A DNA stretch of 17,350 bases from Lichenicoccus sp964235615 (GTDB taxonomy: Bacteria; Pseudomonadota; Alphaproteobacteria; Acetobacterales; Acetobacteraceae): the NCBI GenBank assembly GCA_964235615.1, contig CAXSEE010000085.1, positions 1-17,350 of the forward strand. The letters run 5' to 3'. The position numbers and the translations under genes are program-made. Below the pieces are notes generated by a model. That model searched no databases, had not been told where the DNA came from, and was given only the letters and a program-made list of their open reading frames with translations. Each line of letters opens with the position of its first letter. Position 1 is the first letter of the stretch. Of this stretch, positions 13,393 through 17,350 are shown one piece after another.

Positions 13393-14712
13393 ATGCATTA
13401 CGACCTGATCCTGTCCGGTGGGAGCTGCATGCTGCCTTGGGGAGAAGCCGCCACCGACGTCGGCGTGCGGGACGGGCGGATCGCGAGCCTGTCGGTGGCC
13501 GCGGGAGACGAGGCCGGCGAGGTGATCGACGCGCGCGGCCTGCACGTGCTGCCGGGCTTGATCGACCCGCACGTGCATCTGCGCGACCCCGGTGACGCCT
13601 CTGTCGAGAGCATCCCGACCGGGACCAGGGCGGCCCTGCTCGGCGGCATCGCCACCGTGTTCGACATGCCGAACACCAGCCCGGCGATCACCGATGCCGC
13701 CTCGATCGCCTGGAAGCAGGAGTACGCCGCGCGCGAGAGCTGGACCGATTTTGCCTTCTACGTCGGTGCCACGCGCGGCAACACCGAGGCGCTGGCGGAA
13801 TACGAGCGGCTGGACGGGGTGTGCGGGGTCAAGCTGTTCGCGGGTTCCTCGACCGGCGACCTGATGATCGAGGATGATGCGGGGATCGAGCGGGTGATGC
13901 GGCACGGACGCCGCCGGATCGCCTTCCACAGCGAGGACGAATATCGCCTGCAGGCACGGCGGCCGATGTTCGCAAGTGGCGACGCCTATGACAACCACCG
14001 GGTCTGGCGTGACGAGGAATGCGCCTTCCTCGGCACCAGGCGGATCATGGCGCTGGCGCGGCGCACCGGCAGGCCCGCGCATATCCTGCATGTCTCGACG
14101 GCGGAGGAGCTGGAGTATCTGCGGGGCTATCGCGACCTCGCGACCGTCGAGCTCCTGGTCAACCACCTGACCCAGGTGGCGCCGGACTGCTACGAGCGGC
14201 TCGGCGCGCTGGCGGTGATGAACCCGCCGATCCGCGACCGGCGGCATTACGAGGCAAGCTGGCAGGCGGTGCGGGACGGGATGGTCGACACCATCGGCTC
14301 GGACCATGCGCCGCATTCGCTCGCCGCCAAGGCGCGGCCCTGGCCGGACTGCCCGGCCGGGCTGACCGGCGTGCAGACCCTCGTCCCGGTGATGCTGGAC
14401 CACGTCAACGCCGGCCGGCTGACGCTCGGGCGGATGGTCGACCTGATGGCGGCGGGACCGGCGCGCGTCTATGGCCTGGCCGGCAAGGGGCGCATCGCCG
14501 CGGGCTATGACGCCGACTTCACCCTGGTCGACATGAAGGCGCGGCGGCGCATCGGCAACGACTGGATCGCGACGCCCGCCGGGTGGACGCCGTTCGATGG
14601 CATGATGGTCACCGGCTGGCCGGTCGCGGTCATCCTGCGCGGACAGGTGGTCATGCGGGACGATCGCGTGCTCGGCACGCCGGCAGGCCGGTTGGCGCGC
14701 TTCACGAGCTGA
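13393..14712 (+). CDS. pyrC: Dihydroorotase (class I), PyrC-type amidohydrolase
   Basis: 439 residues. Amidohydrolase motifs in order: GLIDPHVHLRDPG (metal ligands His60, His62), GGIATVFDMPNTSP, GVKLFAGSSTGD (Lys147), IAFHSEDE (His179), HILHVST (His233) and IGSDHAPHS (Asp304, His305). HVHLRDPG with SDHAPH and MNPPIR is typical of dihydroorotases of the long type, which cyclise carbamoyl-aspartate to dihydroorotate in pyrimidine synthesis. Allantoinase or hydantoinase are less likely given the MNPPIRD motif. GGAGA (13383-13387) lies 5 bases before ATG 13393, and the gap to the preceding gene is only 15 bases, so it is probably in the same transcript. It is convergent with the MAPEG gene, 16 bases away. 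Confidence 0.9.
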   Translation: MHYDLILSGGSCMLPWGEAATDVGVRDGRIASLSVAAGDEAGEVIDARGLHVLPGLIDPHVHLRDPGDASVESIPTGTRAALLGGIATVFDMPNTSPAITDAASIAWKQEYAARESWTDFAFYVGATRGNTEALAEYERLDGVCGVKLFAGSSTGDLMIEDDAGIERVMRHGRRRIAFHSEDEYRLQARRPMFASGDAYDNHRVWRDEECAFLGTRRIMALARRTGRPAHILHVSTAEELEYLRGYRDLATVELLVNHLTQVAPDCYERLGALAVMNPPIRDRRHYEASWQAVRDGMVDTIGSDHAPHSLAAKARPWPDCPAGLTGVQTLVPVMLDHVNAGRLTLGRMVDLMAAGPARVYGLAGKGRIAAGYDADFTLVDMKARRRIGNDWIATPAGWTPFDGMMVTGWPVAVILRGQVVMRDDRVLGTPAGRLARFTS

Positions 14713-14728
14713 CGCCCGCGGCGGACCG

Positions 14729-15118
14729 TCAGGCCAGGCTGACCAGCACGAGGACCAGGCCGAGGACGGAGACGGCCCAGATCACCGAGCGCCATGGCGA
14801 CAGGCCGTAGGCGTAGGCGGGGATATAGGCCAGCCGCGCCCAGAAGAAGATGCCCGCGCCCCAGGCGGTAAGAGTGCCGTCCCGCAAGGATACATGCGCC
14901 AGCAGGACGGCGCCGATGAACAGCGGCAACGCTTCGTAGAGGTTGGCCTGGGCGCGCACCATGCGGCCGGCAAGACCCTCGTATTCGGGATGTTTTGCGT
15001 CCCGGCTGCCGGTGGCCCACTGCGTTCCATCCTGGCGGCGCTTGGTGGCGGAAGCCAGGGACACTTGCAGGATCGCCAGGACAAGCGTCCAGGCGAGATA
15101 GGACAAGGCGGTGGTCAT
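14729..15118 (-). CDS. MAPEG-family small membrane protein
   Basis: 129 residues with four hydrophobic segments, the size and layout of bacterial MAPEG proteins. Diagnostic features are the N-terminal helix YLAWTLVLAILQVSLAS, the polar GLAGRMVRAQANLYEALPLF (the conserved R-x-x-x-A-x-x-N-x-x-E motif) and the ARLAYIPAYAYG segment. MAPEG members include glutathione-dependent transferases and peroxidases; many bacterial ones have no known substrate, so no activity is assigned. AGGA lies about 9 bases upstream of ATG 15118. The longer frame to 15310 runs through the intergenic repeat and is rejected. Confidence 0.85.
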   Translation of the reverse strand: MTTALSYLAWTLVLAILQVSLASATKRRQDGTQWATGSRDAKHPEYEGLAGRMVRAQANLYEALPLFIGAVLLAHVSLRDGTLTAWGAGIFFWARLAYIPAYAYGLSPWRSVIWAVSVLGLVLVLVSLA

Positions 15119-15261
15119 TGGCAAAATTCCTGTTGAGGACCACCGGACTAGCCGTGGATGGTGCTCAAGGCAATCGCGGCTCGATCCATATGCACCGTGA
15201 TCATGAATGAAGAGTTGTCGTACCAACCGGCGGTGAGATTGACCGTCGGAAGATAAGGCTG

Positions 15262-15361
15262 GGCTCTGCCCAGACCCGCCAAAGGCCTCGGCCTTTGCAA
15301 ACCAATCCATGGCTATGATCGGATTCTCAAGGCTTCGCCGGGGGGGGTCCAGGGCAGAGCC
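15262..15361. repeat. Intergenic inverted-repeat element (REP-like), with inner hairpin
   Basis: Outer arms GGCTCTGCCC (15262-15271) and GGGCAGAGCC (15352-15361) are perfect 10-bp inverted repeats 80 bases apart. They continue inward, with mismatches, as AGACCCGCC opposite a GGGGGGGTCCA stretch. Inside lies a second hairpin, CAAAGGCC (15280-15287) with GGCCTTTG (15290-15297), separated by TC. The wording AGACCCGCCAAAGGCC..GGCCTTT and GGTCCAGGGCAGAGCC is familiar to me from repeated intergenic elements in Acetobacteraceae genomes, though I cannot count copies here. It lies in the 280-base non-coding stretch 15119-15398, downstream of the histidine kinase, where it could also act as a terminator. 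The rest of that stretch shows nothing else I can support. Confidence 0.6.
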
Positions 15362-15398
15362 TTGGTCTTTTATAGGTCAAGCTCAAGGGCGGTTGGTA

Positions 15399-17350
15399 TC
15401 AGGCATCCGAGAGCTGTTTCTCGGCGAGCGCGGTGTTGATCAACCTGGTGACGCTGGCCATGCGATAGGGCTTCTGCAGGAACACCGCACCTTTTGGCAA
15501 CTGGTCGGTGATGGTCTCGTCGCTGTAGCCGGAAGCGAACACGACCGGGATGCCGGGGCGCATCCGGCGGGCTTCCTCGGCCAGGGCAACACCGTTGATC
15601 CCAGGCATGACGATGTCGGTGAAGATGAGCGAGATCAGCGGGTTGGTCTTCAACGCATCCAGTGCCAGGGTCGCATCCGCGGCGCAGATCACCTCATAGC
15701 CGCTGGCACGCAGGCTGGCCCCGACGATTTCCAGCACCTCCGGCTCATCCTCCACCACCAGCAACGTCTCCAGCGGCGAAGCATGGCGCGCCAGACGCTG
15801 CACCGACGTCAGGCTGAGGGGAAGATCGATGTCTGTCGCGGCAACCGGCAGCAGCCCCGGGATTGCTGGCAGCAGCCCCGGGACCGCCGGCAGCAGCATC
15901 GTGCGCGGCAGCAGCATGGCCACGACGGTGCCGCGTCCGGGACTACTCTCGATGCGCATGGCGCCGCCGGATTGACGGACGAAGCCGTAGGTCTGGGACA
16001 GCCCCAGGCCGGTTCCCTGGCCGATCGGCCTGGTGGTGAAGAACGGCTCCAGCGCGCGCCGGCACACCTCGTCGGACATGCCGCAGCCGTCATCCTCGAT
16101 GCTGATGCACACATAGTCGCCGGTCGTGACCGCATCCTCGCCGATGGCATGGCGCCACGAGGGATCACTGGCGATCAGGGTCGTGTTCTCGACGGTGATC
16201 CGGATCCGTCCCTGGCCGGTGATGGCGTGCGCGGCGTTGATGACCAGGTTGAGCAGGGCCGCCTCGAGCTGGTTCCGGTCGGCCAGGCACGACCAGGACG
16301 CCTCGCTGCGTTTCCCGACATGCAGGACCAGCTGCTCGCCGATGGTGCGCGACAGCAGGCTGCTCATCCCGTCGATGACGCCGTTAGGATCCAGCGCCTT
16401 GGGGTCGAGCCGCTGGCGGCGGGAGAAGGCGAGCAACTGCGCGGTCAGGCTGCCGGCACGCTGCGAAGCGCGGGAGGCTGCCTCGATGAGCTGCAGCGTC
16501 GGCGGATCCGCATCCAGCCGGGGCTTGAGCATCTCCAGGTTGCCGTCGATGACCGTGAGCATATTGTTGAAATCATGCGCGATGCCGCCGGACAGCTTGC
16601 CGATCGCTTCCATCTTCTGTGACTGCAGCAGGCGCTCCTCGGTCGCACGCAGGGCTCGCTCGGCCTGCTTGCGCCCGGTGATGTCGATCAGCACGCCGAG
16701 GACGTGCAGCGGCTGGCCCAGACCGTCGCGTTCCAGCCGCGCGGACAGCAGCACGTCGATCAGCGACCCGTCCTTCTTGCGGAAGACGCACTCGGCATCA
16801 CGCACCTCGCGGCCGGCGAGCAGCATGCCGAGGCTGTCGGCCAGCAGAGCGGCGGTCTCCGGGGGGCAGAAGCCGTCGAGCGGGCGATCGATCACGTCGG
16901 CGCGCGAATAGCCGAGCAGGTCGCACCAGTAGTCGCTGATCCCGTTCAGCCGGCCGTTCACGTCGAGCGTGTGCAACGGCACCGGCGTCTTGTTGTAGAT
17001 GCCGATATGACGGGCTTCGCTCTCCTGCAGGAGGCTCGAGGCACGGTCATGCTCGGTGATCTGCAAGGAAAGCTTTCGGTTAGCCGCCTTCAGGTCGGCT
17101 GGTGAGGGGGTCGCCAGCATGCGCGGGATCAGCACCCAGAGGATGCCGGCCATGATCACGGCCAGCAGTGCCGCAACCGCCCCCGCGATGGCCCCGGTCC
17201 AGCCGGCCGGCATCCAGAGCGCCAGGACAGCCAGAGCGTGCGTCGTCCCGCAGGCCAGCAGGAAGGCGGCAAACAGGCGGGCGGGCGACCGGGAAATATC
17301 CAGGCGTCCGCGGACGAACCACATCAGGGCCAGCAGCGCGGAAAGATAGG
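15399..17350 (-). CDS. Hybrid sensor histidine kinase with ethylene-receptor-like membrane domain (5' truncated by window edge)
   Basis: The frame is open from the right edge to TGA 15399-15401. Residues are numbered from the in-frame Met at 17324, which is not the true start. The membrane domain (up to about 70) contains YLSALLAL..FVRGR, LFAAFLLACGTTHALAV (Cys25, His29) and LWVLIPRMLATPSPADL. This parallels the C-x-x-x-H copper site and following helices of ETR1-type ethylene receptors. Next come a short coiled region, a PAS domain (about 104-220), HisKA with GGIAHDFNNML (His250), the HATPase domain (Asn363, DDGCGM 411-416, GQGTGLGLS 435-443), a repetitive LLP-rich linker (473-494) and a receiver domain with acceptor Asp570 and Lys618. 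The receiver is on the kinase itself, and no separate response regulator is visible. The ligand is unknown; ethylene binding is a hypothesis. Confidence 0.93.
   Translation of the reverse strand, partial: YLSALLALMWFVRGRLDISRSPARLFAAFLLACGTTHALAVLALWMPAGWTGAIAGAVAALLAVIMAGILWVLIPRMLATPSPADLKAANRKLSLQITEHDRASSLLQESEARHIGIYNKTPVPLHTLDVNGRLNGISDYWCDLLGYSRADVIDRPLDGFCPPETAALLADSLGMLLAGREVRDAECVFRKKDGSLIDVLLSARLERDGLGQPLHVLGVLIDITGRKQAERALRATEERLLQSQKMEAIGKLSGGIAHDFNNMLTVIDGNLEMLKPRLDADPPTLQLIEAASRASQRAGSLTAQLLAFSRRQRLDPKALDPNGVIDGMSSLLSRTIGEQLVLHVGKRSEASWSCLADRNQLEAALLNLVINAAHAITGQGRIRITVENTTLIASDPSWRHAIGEDAVTTGDYVCISIEDDGCGMSDEVCRRALEPFFTTRPIGQGTGLGLSQTYGFVRQSGGAMRIESSPGRGTVVAMLLPRTMLLPAVPGLLPAIPGLLPVAATDIDLPLSLTSVQRLARHASPLETLLVVEDEPEVLEIVGASLRASGYEVICAADATLALDALKTNPLISLIFTDIVMPGINGVALAEEARRMRPGIPVVFASGYSDETITDQLPKGAVFLQKPYRMASVTRLINTALAEKQLSDA

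Noticed and set aside
15119..15240. Search for a MAPEG promoter
   Set aside because: Only poor matches to -35/-10 boxes at reasonable spacing were found, so none is reported.

Overview
The window looks like a chromosomal segment of a high-GC alphaproteobacterium, most likely an Acetobacteraceae/Rhodospirillales member. This rests on the strongly GC-rich coding sequence, the Ala/Pro-rich periplasmic cytochrome c, and an intergenic inverted repeat of a kind I associate with that family. No tRNA, rRNA, CRISPR array, integrase or transposase gene was seen. One run of exactly 100 N (6427-6526) is an assembly gap.

Layout. (1) 1-726, minus: 5' part of a secreted c-type cytochrome of the dehydrogenase cytochrome-subunit type, running off the left edge. 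(2) 921-3467, plus: CPA1-type Na+/H+ antiporter with a C-terminal cyclic-nucleotide-binding-like domain. (3) 3468-5342: a foreign-looking patch holding an AT-rich SAM methyltransferase gene (3679-4734, plus) and, convergent to it, a Phd-like antitoxin and a MazF/PemK-like toxin whose frame is cut by an early stop. (4) 5492-8902, minus: a compact housekeeping run ygfZ-type gene / hisI / lpxB / AEC transporter, with the gap between the last two. (5) 9035-9608, plus: a second toxin-antitoxin pair (Phd/YefM with RelE/ParE). (6) 9687-14712, plus: a tightly coupled cell-surface operon (GT9 heptosyltransferase-like, GT4 glycosyltransferase, asparagine-synthase-like amidotransferase) followed by dihydroorotase. 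(7) 14729-15118, minus: a MAPEG membrane protein. (8) 15262-15361: an intergenic inverted-repeat element. (9) 15399-17350, minus: a hybrid histidine kinase whose membrane domain resembles plant and cyanobacterial ethylene receptors, cut at its N-terminus by the right edge.

How the genes fit together. lpxB (lipid A) and the GT9/GT4 pair point to lipopolysaccharide or surface glycan assembly. The amidotransferase could make asparagine or amidate a sugar. hisI, pyrC and the ygfZ-type gene are ordinary metabolism or Fe-S maintenance. The accessory signal sits in the two toxin-antitoxin pairs and the AT-rich methyltransferase, whose C-terminal tail resembles tails on polysaccharide-cluster proteins.

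The observations most worth following are the ethylene-receptor-like sensor kinase, the nonsense-truncated MazF, and the AT-rich methyltransferase insert. I did not see a convincing new multi-gene defence or mobile system.
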